64,000 nucleotides of DNA from Roseburia sp. AM59-24XD (GCF_003478445.1 NZ_QUET01000016.1:1-64000); one strand, 5' to 3'. Positions 1 through 10,900 are shown, counted from the stretch's first letter. Notes: a model not told the origin generated them from the letters alone. Translations and numbers: made by a program.

Positions 1-140
1 CATTTTCCTATACCAGAACAAAAGGGCAAAACCAGCGTTTTGCCCTCCAAGAATTGCTTCGCAATTCTCGTTAGCCTTCCACCACATTACGAGCATTTTC
101 CTATACCAGAACAAAAGGGCAAAACCAGCGTTTTGCCCTC
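1..140. repeat. Tandem 47-bp repeat carrying duplicated terminator palindromes
   Basis: Bases 1-47 and 94-140 are identical. Each copy holds a perfect 10-bp stem (AGGGCAAAAC / GTTTTGCCCT, stems 23-32/37-46 and 116-125/130-139). Read on the minus strand each stem is followed by TTTTGTT, so both can act as rho-independent terminators for the LytTR-FHA gene that ends at 167. A degenerate third copy (about 158-185) overlaps the last codons of that gene. The spacer 41-93 contains a second small hairpin (GAATTGC / GCAATTC). Related pieces occur at 31292-31360, 48303-48327 and 55110-55188. The repeat may continue beyond the window edge. Confidence 0.85.
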
Positions 141-166
141 AATTAACACTATATTATGAGCATTTC

Positions 167-835
167 TTATACCAGAACAAACACGGCTTTACCGTTGGAG
201 AGCGAGATACGGCTTCCGACAGGCACCTGCACCGGCTGTCCTTCCGGCAGCTCGTCCCCACCCAGCACATAGGTTCCGTTGGTGGAAAAATCAGCGATCA
301 GGAAACCCTCCTTCGGTCCGAGATAACTGATCGAGCAGTGCTTACGACTGATCTCCGGCGTCTCAAATATCACGTCTGCCTCCTCCGGATCTCTTCCGAT
401 CACGACATCCTCGTCCCTTCGTATCGGGATCAATGTTCCTTCATAGGTACCGGAAATCCCCTGAAGAATCCCCCACTCCTCTCTCGCCTTTCTCTGACGC
501 AGCCACATCTGCAGCTCGTCCACCTTGCTGCAGATCAGCTCATGATAATACGGACTGATCGCAATCAGACGGTTATCTAACAGAATATGCGCCGGATAGA
601 CTGCCACGATCGCCTTACAGGACACCAGATAATTCGGATGACACCGCACAAAATGCGTGCCGTCCAACAACTCCCATAGTTCATCCAGATTCCCGTCGAA
701 GCTGATCTGATGCTCATCCATCATCGTTACAAACACACGCATCGCTCTTCCTTCAAAATACTTGATCTCATCCAACGCAAGCGTTAGTTTGTTACCGTGA
801 AAGTTAATCTGTAAATTCTCTCCGTTTCTCTCCAT
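167..835 (-). CDS. LytTR DNA-binding domain fused to FHA domain, putative regulator
   Basis: Two domains are visible. The N-terminal half (about residues 5-100) matches a LytTR DNA-binding domain, including the family-typical segment FVRCHPNYLVS. The C-terminal half (about 125-222) is an FHA phosphothreonine-binding domain with IGRDPEEADV, the SRKH core and NGTYV. There is no receiver domain, so input would come through FHA binding of a phosphoprotein; that is inference from domain roles. An upstream in-frame ATG at 850 exists, but a GGAGG sequence lies just inside it, 8 nt before the ATG at 835, so 835 is preferred (222 aa). The gene follows the carboxypeptidase by 35 bp on the same strand and is probably co-transcribed. 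It ends in the duplicated terminators of the 1-140 repeat. Confidence 0.8.
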   Translation of the reverse strand: MERNGENLQINFHGNKLTLALDEIKYFEGRAMRVFVTMMDEHQISFDGNLDELWELLDGTHFVRCHPNYLVSCKAIVAVYPAHILLDNRLIAISPYYHELICSKVDELQMWLRQRKAREEWGILQGISGTYEGTLIPIRRDEDVVIGRDPEEADVIFETPEISRKHCSISYLGPKEGFLIADFSTNGTYVLGGDELPEGQPVQVPVGSRISLSNGKAVFVLV

Positions 836-870
836 ATCAGCTTCCTCCATTTGTTTATTGTCCTGTATTC

Positions 871-2520
871 CTAACGAAACAGCTTCGCTGCCTGTATTAC
901 AACCATTTTATTGCATTTCCATACGGAAGGATATTCTCTTGCCGGTCCCGGACAGGTGTAGCGTCCAACCTCCAGAGTGATGCCCGGCACCTTTGTAACC
1001 TCATGAATATAGGTAAGGAAATTGCCGTCTCCTCCTGATGAAGAATGATAGCCCGCCGCACTGGCATAGCCCGTCAGCCGTCTCGACTGATAATACAGCC
1101 TGTCTGTATTCTTCTGGAGCGTGCCGCCCAGACCGCTTCCACCGAAAATGATCGAACCCATCGCATGATAGCTGATCACGCCGCGCAGTGTCTTTTGTGA
1201 ACGAAGTTGATCTGTCAGCTTCTTAATCGCACGCGTCTCACTCTCGCTACATGCTTTCGGTCCGCTGTAGCCCATCGGTCCGCGCTTTCCCTGCTTGCGG
1301 AAACGCACCGGATAATTACGGTTCAGATCAACGCCTCTTGCATTGGCTTTCCAGATCGTTGTGCTGCCGCTTTTCAGCTTCCGGAGACGCTTTCGCAAAG
1401 CTGCGCTTCGTATGCCCTTGATTCCAAACTGTGAGATTGTTGTGCCATCCGGATTCGCCATCGGTACATAGTGAACAGCAATCTTATCAAAGGTCTTCTT
1501 CCAGCTTCCACCCTCTCTTGCCGTATAATAATTCTCCAGATAATATTCAATCTGATCCATGCAAAGCTCAGAGGTCATATACTCTCTTGCATGAAGGTTG
1601 GCGACCACAAGCAGGGTCTTTGATGCCTTCGTATTACCGATCACTACATCATAAAGATTTCTACCATCTTCACTCTTTCCGATCACACTGGTATGTACGA
1701 TCCCATGATATTTATCCTGTAATTTCTGAATATCTGCCGACATCTCCGCATAGCTGTACTTCTGATGATCCGTCTGCACAATGGTGCGGTTATTATAGGT
1801 TCCTGTTCTGCCGGCTGCCTTTCTGATGCCATCCGTCTTATTCACTGCTACTACCTGATACCGGTACTTTTTGTTAAAAGTAAGAGACTTATCCAGATAT
1901 TTATGAGCGGTCACCTCTGCCCGCAAAGTATACTTCTCCTGTCCGGAAGCCTTGCGGTATACAAGATAGGATGTCGCATTAGCTGTTTTCTTCCAGGAAA
2001 CCGTCACCTTGTGACGTCCTCTTCCGCAAAAATAAAGCTTTGCCACGCGTCCCGGCTCAAGATCGACCATCTCTGTCGGTATCGGAACCGGAGAAGCGGT
2101 AACTGCACCCTCTGAAGGAGCCGGTGTCTGGGTTGCCGGTGGTGTCGCTGTTTTCGCCGGTTCTGTTACAGCCGGTTCCGTTGTTGCAGGTTCTGTTACG
2201 GAAGGCTCTGTCGCTGATGGTTCAGTTGTTGCCGGTTCGGTAACTGCCGGCTCTGTTTCCGACGGCTCCGTTGTTGCAGGTTCTGTTGCCGACGGTGTCA
2301 CAGTCTGTGCCGGCTGCACACTTTCTTCTGTATTCTCTGCCTTTTTCAGACTCTGCTGCTTCTTATCATTCGGTAACTGTTGTGATGCATATACCTTTTT
2401 GATATTCATTCCAAAATCCGCTGCCATCTTCCTTTCTGCCTGCAGGTCATTTCCCGCGCAGGTCTCCAGCAGTAATACCACTGCCAGCATAAAACATTTC
2501 CATTTCATTCTTCGTTTCAC
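871..2520 (-). CDS. Secreted M14-family zinc carboxypeptidase with Thr/Glu/Pro linker and Fn3-like domain
   Basis: The product is an exported metallo-carboxypeptidase. Order: signal peptide (first ~28 residues, hydrophobic FMLAVVLLL), a low-complexity linker of repeated TEP units (about residues 75-130), an Fn3-like domain (about 165-240), then the M14 peptidase domain. Zinc ligands are visible as HAREYMTSE (HxxE) and a later His in SYHAMG; the substrate Arg is in RGVDLNRNYP and the catalytic Glu in GITLEVG. Such enzymes cut C-terminal residues or cell-wall peptides; the actual substrate is not known here. A TTG at 2538 opens the frame, but AAGGGAG lies 8 nt before the GTG at 2520, so 2520 is chosen (549 aa). 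No sortase motif is present. Confidence 0.85.
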   Translation of the reverse strand: MKRRMKWKCFMLAVVLLLETCAGNDLQAERKMAADFGMNIKKVYASQQLPNDKKQQSLKKAENTEESVQPAQTVTPSATEPATTEPSETEPAVTEPATTEPSATEPSVTEPATTEPAVTEPAKTATPPATQTPAPSEGAVTASPVPIPTEMVDLEPGRVAKLYFCGRGRHKVTVSWKKTANATSYLVYRKASGQEKYTLRAEVTAHKYLDKSLTFNKKYRYQVVAVNKTDGIRKAAGRTGTYNNRTIVQTDHQKYSYAEMSADIQKLQDKYHGIVHTSVIGKSEDGRNLYDVVIGNTKASKTLLVVANLHAREYMTSELCMDQIEYYLENYYTAREGGSWKKTFDKIAVHYVPMANPDGTTISQFGIKGIRSAALRKRLRKLKSGSTTIWKANARGVDLNRNYPVRFRKQGKRGPMGYSGPKACSESETRAIKKLTDQLRSQKTLRGVISYHAMGSIIFGGSGLGGTLQKNTDRLYYQSRRLTGYASAAGYHSSSGGDGNFLTYIHEVTKVPGITLEVGRYTCPGPAREYPSVWKCNKMVVIQAAKLFR

Positions 2521-2558
2521 TGTACTTACTCCCTTCAATATACTCCTGTTTTTTATTT

Positions 2559-2587
2559 ATTATACAGATTCCAGCCACAAAAGTCCA
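2559..2587 (-). promoter_or_regulatory. Promoter of the M14 carboxypeptidase gene
   Basis: On the minus strand TGGACT (2587-2582), 17 bp, then TATAAT (2564-2559), about 40 bp upstream of the GTG start. The -10 is a perfect consensus and the -35 matches 4 of 6. Confidence 0.6.
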
Positions 2588-2649
2588 TTTCCCGGACAGA
2601 GATATGTTCGGAAATTGCAGCTTATTTCCGTAAAAAATTATGTAAAACA

Positions 2650-2700
2650 AAAAACGGTCAGACAAATCAGAAATTCTTCCGACTTGTCTGAACCGTTTGG
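2650..2700 (-). terminator. Rho-independent terminator of the lipoprotein cyclophilin gene
   Basis: Stem 2684-2698 pairs with 2652-2665 (one bulge), followed on the minus strand by TTTTTTG and more T-rich sequence. It lies just after the stop codon at 2709. Confidence 0.85.
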
Positions 2701-2708
2701 CTTCTCAC

Positions 2709-3386
2709 TTAATCAATCACCTTGATGCTCTTGATCACCGGCTGATTCTCTGCGGCAACCGTACCATTCTCATCCTCAACCTGTGTATCCTCGCAAATCT
2801 TATCAACAACCTCCATGCCCTTCGTCACAGTTCCAAAAGCAGCATACTGACCATCCAGTCCCGGATTATCCTTATGCATAATAAAGAACTGAGAGCTGGC
2901 ACTGTCATAATCCTGCGACCGTGCCATGGAAATCGTACCACGCACATGGGAAATACTGTTCTCAACGCCGTTCTCAGAAAACTCCCCCTTGATCGTCTTG
3001 TCTGACCCTCCGGTACCATTGCCCAGCGGATCACCACCCTGGATCATAAATCCGGAAATGATCCGGTGAAATGTCAGACCGTCATAAAATCCGTCTTTGG
3101 CAAGATCCACAAAATTCGTCACAGTGATCGGTGCCACGTCCGCATCAAGCTCGACAGAAATAGTTCCGTAATCCTTCACCTTGATCTTAATATGATGCTT
3201 ACCGGAAAGCAGATCGCTGTCTTCGTTATCAGAAGCCACATTGCTTTCTGCATCCGCTGCCGGAGAAGAGACCGCCGCCGAGGAAACATTCCTGTCTGTA
3301 GCCGTATTATTGTCTGTACTTCCACATCCTGTCAAACACAATGCTCCAAGAAGCACTGTCATCAAAATACTACTTATCTTTCTCAT
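2709..3386 (-). CDS. Cyclophilin-type peptidyl-prolyl isomerase, lipoprotein
   Basis: 225 aa. The N-terminus MRKISSILMTVLLGALCLTGC is a lipoprotein signal with lipobox LTGC (Cys21), so the enzyme should be tethered outside the membrane. After a Ser/Asp/Asn-rich linker the cyclophilin domain begins near residue 65 and shows GFYDGLTFHRIISGFMIQGG, SQFFIMHKD and YAAFG, all typical of the active site. Its role is prolyl cis-trans isomerisation during folding of exported proteins. It is a separate transcription unit: a terminator lies upstream (3497-3557) and another downstream (2650-2700). A second, cytosolic cyclophilin is encoded at 41592-42110. Confidence 0.92.
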   Translation of the reverse strand: MRKISSILMTVLLGALCLTGCGSTDNNTATDRNVSSAAVSSPAADAESNVASDNEDSDLLSGKHHIKIKVKDYGTISVELDADVAPITVTNFVDLAKDGFYDGLTFHRIISGFMIQGGDPLGNGTGGSDKTIKGEFSENGVENSISHVRGTISMARSQDYDSASSQFFIMHKDNPGLDGQYAAFGTVTKGMEVVDKICEDTQVEDENGTVAAENQPVIKSIKVID

Positions 3387-3496
3387 AAAAACCTAACCTT
3401 TCTTTCGACTTTAAAATCACTTTTCTTTCACTCAAATTTTGAAAAAAACTATAGAGCATCATACCACAAACTTTTGATTCTGTCTATTCTAAGAAA

Positions 3497-3557
3497 AATG
3501 CCCCCTTTCGGAAAACAGTTTTTTATGATCCTACCTGTTTTCCCAAAAGGGAGCATA
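3497..3557 (-). terminator. Strong terminator after the small Cys-motif gene
   Basis: A stem of about 20 bp (3535-3556 pairing with 3498-3518, a few wobbles) with an A-rich loop. On the minus strand it is followed by TTTTTCTT. It separates the hypothetical gene at 3596 from the cyclophilin at 3386. Confidence 0.85.
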
Positions 3558-3595
3558 TCCTATTTCGTCAGGATTTTTTCACAAAATATTTTGTA

Positions 3596-4015
3596 CTATT
3601 TGTATACCTCTTGAATTTCCTGTTGCAGCTCTTCACACTCCTCCGGCTGCACAGGATATCCGAGATACGCGATTCCACGATAAACAGAATCAGTAATCTC
3701 TCCCGATTCTTCCATCACGCTGCAGATTGTCACAATCAGCTCCTGCTTGGCGGCGACCACCTTCTCATCCGCATCATAAAACTGTGTCATGTCATAATCC
3801 GAGGTATTTCCGCACGGATTTTTGCAGACCGCACAGTCCGGTGCGATCACATTCTTTGCCGCATGGATCTGCCTCACCATATCCTCTTCCCTGTCCGGCT
3901 CACGCAGATGCAAAAAAGCCTCCCTGATCACCTCATCTGTCTGTTCTGTTCTGCCATTGTTGGACACCGCACCTACCAGTCCGATCAACGCACTTATTAC
4001 TTTATCTCCTGTCAT
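3596..4015 (-). CDS. Conserved hypothetical protein with CxxCxxxC motif
   Basis: 139 aa. Apart from one central CAVCKNPCG motif (CxxCxxxC) followed by NTSDYDM, the sequence looks all-helical and acidic. The motif could bind a metal or Fe-S cluster; it weakly recalls small clostridial proteins sometimes labelled as hydroxylamine-reductase related, but I cannot assign a function from sequence. ATG 4015 is preferred over TTG 4018 because AGGAGG sits 8 nt upstream of the ATG. It follows the esterase gene by 68 bp on the same strand and ends in a strong terminator. Confidence 0.7.
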   Translation of the reverse strand: MTGDKVISALIGLVGAVSNNGRTEQTDEVIREAFLHLREPDREEDMVRQIHAAKNVIAPDCAVCKNPCGNTSDYDMTQFYDADEKVVAAKQELIVTICSVMEESGEITDSVYRGIAYLGYPVQPEECEELQQEIQEVYK

Positions 4016-4083
4016 CAAAATATCCTCCTGTCAGATCATATCTTTTCCACCACAGCGCTGTCCCATATTATGGACAGACCAAA

Positions 4084-4776
4084 TCACGAACGTTCCAAAT
4101 TACGAACACACCATATAAACGCTTTCGCACATCGGACATCCGACTCCTGAAAATGATTCCCTTCGTTCCATTCCAGCGTTGTCTGGATCCCCTGCTCCTG
4201 CAATTGTTTATATTGTTCACGAATGCGGTCTCCCACCGCTGCCATAACCTGGTTCCTCGTTTTCTCTTCTCTCTTGCCAAGACTTAAATAAATCCGTTCT
4301 GTCTGTACGGCATGCTTCCCCGCATATTCATCCCACTTTGGAAACCATACTGACGGAGACACTGCCGCAACCGCCGCAAACAGATCCGTCTGATACGCAC
4401 TCCAAAGTGAAAACAGTCCTGCAAGTGAATAGCCGCCAAGCACCACAGGCACATCAGAAGCTGCTGCGTAGTGTTTCACCACAAACGGCACGAAGCTTTC
4501 CTGCACAAACCGAAGCGTGCCAGCCGCTCCGGTGCCAAAGCCCTCCGTCCCGAACACAGACGGTGCCTCCCACGGTGAAAGCTCCCGATTCCAGTCCCGT
4601 ACCAGAAATGCCGCCAGTACGACCGGTTCCGTCACCCTGTCACCGATCATAGAAACTTTCTTCTCCAACTGAGCCATCTCATGTTCATTCACCGGCTGGA
4701 TCAAAATATATTCCGCATCCGAGCTGCCATGTATCACGCACTGTTTATCTTCCAATAGAAATTTCTCGTTTATCAT
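4084..4776 (-). CDS. Alpha/beta-hydrolase, putative esterase (EstA/IroE-like)
   Basis: 230 aa, no signal peptide. The nucleophile elbow is GGYSLAG (GxSxxG) near residue 127, the strand-turn before it (VPVVLGGYS) is typical of the fold, and a candidate catalytic His occurs in GNHFQESD near the C-terminus. SPSVWFP following the elbow is common in esterases of the putative-esterase family that act on acyl esters of small molecules. The substrate is unknown. RBS AAGGTG lies 5 nt before the ATG. A small inverted repeat lies in the 68-bp gap to the next gene, but without a T-run. Confidence 0.75.
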   Translation of the reverse strand: MINEKFLLEDKQCVIHGSSDAEYILIQPVNEHEMAQLEKKVSMIGDRVTEPVVLAAFLVRDWNRELSPWEAPSVFGTEGFGTGAAGTLRFVQESFVPFVVKHYAAASDVPVVLGGYSLAGLFSLWSAYQTDLFAAVAAVSPSVWFPKWDEYAGKHAVQTERIYLSLGKREEKTRNQVMAAVGDRIREQYKQLQEQGIQTTLEWNEGNHFQESDVRCAKAFIWCVRNLERS

Positions 4777-4871
4777 GTTCTCACCTTCAATGATTGTTTG
4801 TCATGTTTATTTAAGCAAAAATAGAAATTTTCGTCAAGGAGAAGAGGATGTGGCACGGAAACCTTCTGTAC

Positions 4872-4910
4872 TAAAAAACGGACACCACATTTTTGTGTGA
4901 TGTCCGCTTT
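4872..4910 (-). terminator. Terminator of the giant protease-LRR gene
   Basis: Minus-strand stem GCGGACATCACACA pairing with TGTGGTGTCCGT (about 4908-4894 and 4890-4879), followed by TTTTTTAG. It lies 40 bp after the stop codon at 4949. Confidence 0.85.
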
Positions 4911-4948
4911 TCTATTTTCACTACATCATATACATTTTAGCATATTAT

Positions 4949-7900
4949 CTAGCGAATTTTTCTCTGACCGGTAATCCCCGTCTTCTTCAGCCAAATCTTA
5001 TACTGTTTTTTGCATTTCTTCGGCACCTTTACAACAGCCTTTTTGTGTACTTTATAAAATGCTTTCTTTCCGACTGTTTTGGCAGTTAATTCCTTCGTCT
5101 TGATCACAATGTTTTTCAGATTTGAGCATCCGTAAAATGCTTTTTTGCCAATCTGAACCACATTTTTACCAATGACGATCTTCTTAAGCTTTTTGTTATT
5201 ATAAAACGCTTTTGCTGCAATGGAGGTCACCTTGTATGTTGTTCCCTGCAGTGTTACTGTTGCCGGGATAACCACCGTGCCTTTTGCCTTTGCATCTGCT
5301 TTCTGATACTCCACAGTGTCATCCGCCGTGATCCGGTAGGTGACACCGTCCTTCACTAACACTGTTCCAACGGATACGGTGTCCCCATGAGAAGGATCCG
5401 GCGATACCATCCCCTGATCCAGTGAAGGAAGTGGCTGTGATGTTCCATCCGGTGCTGCCGGCTGAGTTGGTATTGGTGCCGGTGTTTCGCTCGGCTTTAC
5501 CGTCGGCGTTACCGTCTCTGTTGGCTTTGGTGTCTCGCTCGGCTTCACTGTTGGTATTACCGGCTCTGTTGGCACTGGTGTCTCACTTGGCTTTGCTGTT
5601 GGCGTTACCGTTCCTGTCGGTGCCGGTGTCTCGCTCGGCTTTGCCGTCGGCGTTACCGCCTCCGTTGGCTGAGGACTCTCACCCGGTTTCACCGTTGGTG
5701 TTACCGTCGGCACTGTGCTCTCGCTCGGTTTTGCTGTCGGTGTTACCGTTTCTGTCGGTACCGGCGTCTCTGTTGGCTTCGGACTCTCGCTCGGTTTCAC
5801 TGTCGGTGTTTCCATTGGCACTGGTGTCTCACTCGGTTTCACTGTCGGTGTCTCCATCGGTTCTATCGTTGGAACAGGTGTCTCGGTCGGTGCCGGCGTT
5901 ACCTTCGGTATCATAATGATACTTTCCGGATTGATCGCATCACACAGAGTACAGTGGATCGATTTCTGTCCTTCTTCGTCCTCAGAAGCCTCTCTGTCAA
6001 TCACATAGTCCTCTCCCCAGACATGTGCATCCGAATCGATTGGAAGAATAATCTCCCTTGATTCACCGCATCCGCCGCACACTTCCACTGCCTTTCCTGT
6101 CTCGGAGCAGTTCGCATATTTGATCACAATCGGCTCACCGTAGCTATGTCCCACTGTGACAAGACATTGTGCGGTCACTTCTTCATTATCTGCCGCAATC
6201 GCAGAGATCGTTGCGGTTCCTGCTGCAACAGCGCTTATCACGCCATCCTCTGAAACGATGGCAACCGATTCATCCGATGACTTCCAGTTGATTCCCGGCT
6301 TGGTAATATTTTCCGGTGCGGCAATGGCACTAAGCGTTGCCGTCTTTCCCGGACAAAGTGCCAGCTCATCCTGATCAAACGTTATGTCGGTTGTGTATAT
6401 CTGCTCGGACTTTGTTCCCAGCGCATAAACGCTGAAATGCTCGGTCTGGAAGGTAAACTTGCCGTTCTGGTACTTTGCATGCATGTCAGTGATCGTTCCG
6501 TCTTCCTCGATACGGTAAATCACCGCATCCTCCGTCAATACACCATCCGGAACCGGTATCTCCACATCCACGCTCTGTCCCGGCTGGACCGTAGCCTCAT
6601 TTTCATACAGACTGATATCAAAGATCGGCGTCACAGGCTTATGTCCCTTTGCCGCTTTGATCATTTCCTGAATGATCTTCCAGAACAGTTCCCATCCCTT
6701 CGGATATTTCTTCTGCAATGCTTCCCTGGTGATCTCATCCACTCCAAGTGTCATGTCCTTATCCATCTCACTGTCATCTGAATTGCTGACAATGATTCCT
6801 GTCTTATCATCCTTCAAACCGACTACGGTCACCTCGTAAGAGGATGTCTTATCTCCTACCGTTGCCGTGATCGTTGCCTTTCCGGTCTGAACTGCTGTTA
6901 CAACACCGTTTTCATCAACTGTCGCAATGGATGGATCAGAGGATTCCCACTGAACCGTTGTATCATCTGTCGTATTCTCCGGCTCATAGATTACGCTTAA
7001 TTCCTTCTTTCTCTCCAAACGCAGGGTTCCGGTGGCTGTGTTCAGCTTGATCCACTGCAGTGGTGCGAAAACTTCCACCTCCATCTCGCATCTTCTGCCG
7101 TTGACCAGTGCAATGATCTTCGCATGTCCCGGTCCCTTTGCCGTCACAGTCCCGTCGGCATTTACTGACAATACACTGTGATCTGTGCTGATCCATGTCA
7201 CACTCTTATCATCAGAGGTATTTACCGGATCATATGTTATCTGCAGCTTCTTCTCATCGCCGACATTCATCTGCTCGATGGTTTCCTTAAAGGAGATCGA
7301 CTGCAGTGGCGCATATACCCGTACCGTGTAATGTACCTCATCAATACTGCCATGACGTATCCGAATATCTGTCTCTCCCGGCGATATCGCAGTAACTTCT
7401 CCGGTTTCAGAAACTGTTGCCACACTCTCGTCACTGCTGGTCCACTCTGTGGTAGCAGTATCATCCTCCGGCACAACAATCTCTGCCGGGATCTGATAGG
7501 TTTCTCCCGCATTCATTTCCTTCTGATATTCACTCAGCTTAATTCCATAATTAACCTGCGTTACCGTCACGGTACACTGTGTCTTGATAGACGGATCTTC
7601 CTTCAGGGCTGCCGTGATCACAGCCTCTCCCTGTGCGATACCCTTCACCGTGCCATCCTCTGTCACAGTGGCTACTGTCTCATCGGAGCTCCTCCAGAGT
7701 AACGTATCATCGTGACTGTACTCCTCCGGTGCATATGCCACCGTCAGCTTCTTTGTATAGCCTTCCTCGACCTCTGCACTCTCCGGCAGTGATACACTCT
7801 GTATTGGTGTGTCATAAACTGCATAAGCGTTCAGATCAGCGGTTAAAGTTGCCGGCAGCTTATCTGCCTTTCCGTCTCCATCAATATCCCATCCAATGAA

Positions 7901-10900
7901 TTTGGCACCATCCGGCAGATATTGATCGATCAGGGACTGTGCCGGTGCCTGAAGCACCTGTGCGGACAATACAGGTTCCATCTGAAGAACCATGCCATCC
8001 ACCCAGAAGGTTGCCTGGTTCCATTCACCATCGTAGTAGAGGTTATCGAGACGCTGTCCGTCGTTTCTCTTTACATGAGAGTAGATTACACTACCATTAT
8101 AGGATGTCGCTTCACTTATCTCCGTAGCATCAGTAATCACATTCACATTCTGACTGCCATTATAAAGTATATTCAAGGCAGCTTCATCCACTTTGGCGAT
8201 CCGAATGCATTCAATTCCTGTTGCATCAAAAAACATGGAACTTCTCTCCAAATTAGAAGGATCCGCTTCAAAAAGTATATATTTCAGACCGGCACAATAA
8301 GCAAACTCAGAAAAACCATGTGTTGTCAATGTTTCCGGTAAAACAATACTGTAAATCTTTCCGCAGTAACCAAACGCATACTCTCCTATCGATGTCAACC
8401 GCCGGCTCATCTTCACAGATTTAAGATTTTTACAATAGTAAAATGCGAATTCATTAATATGCAAAACAGAATCCGGAATCTCAACCCTATTCAACGTTTC
8501 ATTATAACTCAAGCAACCTGCTGCAATCAAACGTGTTCCTTCTTTAATCTTCAAATATTCAGTCACATATCCAAGATTGCTACACACAGCATATGAGCCG
8601 ATATAAAGTACACCATTCTCCCAATTTTTCTCATTATAATAATACCCGGTTCCTCCAAATGCACCCTGACCAATAAATGATACATTTTCACCCATATAAA
8701 TCGCCTTTAATTTTGGGCAGTTAAGAAAACAAGTGTTTCCGATATACTCCAGACTATCCGGTAATACAATCTTTTCCAGTTTTTCCCGGTCAGAAAAAGC
8801 TGATTTTTCAAGACGTTTCACACCTTCCGGAATAACCACCTCTCCACTGATCATCATCGGTGTCAGTAGCAGTTTTGTTCCTTCTTTGTTGTAAAGAATA
8901 CCATCCTGCGTCTTAAAATACTGATTGGTTTCATCAACACGGATGTACTGTAACTGACTGCATCCATTAAAGACAGAATCACCTAGTGTTTTCAATTTAG
9001 ATCCCAATGATACATATTTAATACCGGTTTGTTCAAAAGCTCCAGAATCTATTTTCTCAATATTATCGGGAAGTTCAGCCTTATGAAGTTTTGTATCTCC
9101 CATAAACAACCAGTATGGAATTTCATGAAGATTTTCACTCAATTCTATCTGTTCCAACTGTACACATTCCTGAAATGCATATTTACCAATTTCTGTGACA
9201 CCGTCCGGTAAATCAATCTCTTTCAAAGAAGATTTCAAAAATGCTCCTTCTCCAATCACTTTTAAACTATCTGGCAAAACAACCTCAGTTACACCGGTAC
9301 CCGCAAAGGAATAATCCCCTACTCTCTGTATTCCATTCGGAATCGTCACCGATCCTGTCAACTTTCCCGGAACGCATAACAATTCCGTTTTTTCTATATT
9401 ATAGAGCACTCCATCGACTGAGCAGTATGCCTCATTCTGCTCATCCACATCAATTCTTTCCAAATTCTTGTTTTCAGAAAAGGCACCTTCCCCGATAGAT
9501 GTCACACCTGCTGGAATCTCTATATTTTTTAACGAGCTCAACGCAAAAGCACGCTTCTGTATATAATTCAATTTATCCGGCAGTGTAACTTCCTCCAAAG
9601 AAGTATTATAAAAAGCTTCTTCTCCAATAAAGTTTAACGATTTCGGAAGATCTATTTTCGTTAATCGGGAACAATTCCGAAAAGCACTTGCATTAATCTT
9701 ATTTACCTTCTCCGGAAAAACCACTCTTTCAGGTGATGTTGCTTCAAAAGCCCGTTCACGAATAACCAGCAGATTTTCCGGTAAACTGATTTGTGTCAAT
9801 GACGTACTACAAAAAGCGCATGCTCCTACTTCTGTAACTGTATCCGGCAAATTCACTTCACTGATTCCCTCCACAGACCAGCAATACTCTTCTGGTACAA
9901 ACTGTCCCTGAAGGATCGTCAGCTTTTTCAGGTTACCAATAGTCGTCCATTGCTCCTGCGCAAACAGATCATCCAGTTTCACCGTATTAATATATCCATT
10001 TCCTGCTTCCGCACCCAGATATTCACCGAAAAATGGCAACGTCAGTTCTTCGATCGTATTGGCTCCCTTCAATGCCCCATTTCCAAGATATGTCACACTG
10101 ACCGGGAACTCCAGCTTCGTCATCTTCGCCAGACCACAGTCTGCAAAGGCATTTCTTCCAATCTCCTGAATGGAATCATTAACGATCAGGGTATCCAGCT
10201 TCGCACCATTGAATGCCGCTGTTCCGATCTCCACCAGATCCTTTGGCATCGTAAAGTTTGTAACTGCCGAATACTCAAACGCATGGTCATCAATACTCAT
10301 CATCTTGCTATTATCAGTGATATCCATATTATTGAGACTATTACAGCCATAGAAGGCGTACGCGCCGATCTCCTGCACGCCATCCGGGATCCGGATGGAT
10401 TCCAGCTGACTGCAGTTATAGAAAGCACTTTTATAAATTCCGCCAAGCTGGCTTCCCTCTGGTACCTCTACCGTTTTCAAACTACTGCAATACGCAAAGG
10501 CATACCGGTCAATGCTCTGCAGTCCTGCCGGGATACTGATCTGCTCCAGCTTCTCACAGCGCATAAACGCACGGTAACCGATCGTACTTAACCGGCTGTC
10601 CTGCGGGATTGTAATCTGTGACAGCTTTGATTTTTCAAATGCTGCAAATCCAAAGGAGGTCACGGTACTCTTGACCGTATAGCTGCCTTCCTTATTGGCA
10701 GGACAGGTGAGCAGAGTTGTCTGTGCCTTATTGTACAGAATATCCTCATCCGAGCTGTATCTTTGATTGTCCTCTGCCACCCGGATCGCCTTCAGATTTT
10801 CACAGCCGGCAAAACAGAGTTCTCCGATATGATCCACTCCGGCCGGAATCGTGACCTCCGTCAGACCGGAATTATAGAATGCATTTCCCTGCAGCGTAAG

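Noticed and set aside
5450..5895. Regularly spaced repeats as a possible CRISPR array
   Set aside because: The repeats are in-frame coding units for a Pro/Thr linker; units and spacers are imperfect and of the wrong length, and there are no cas genes.
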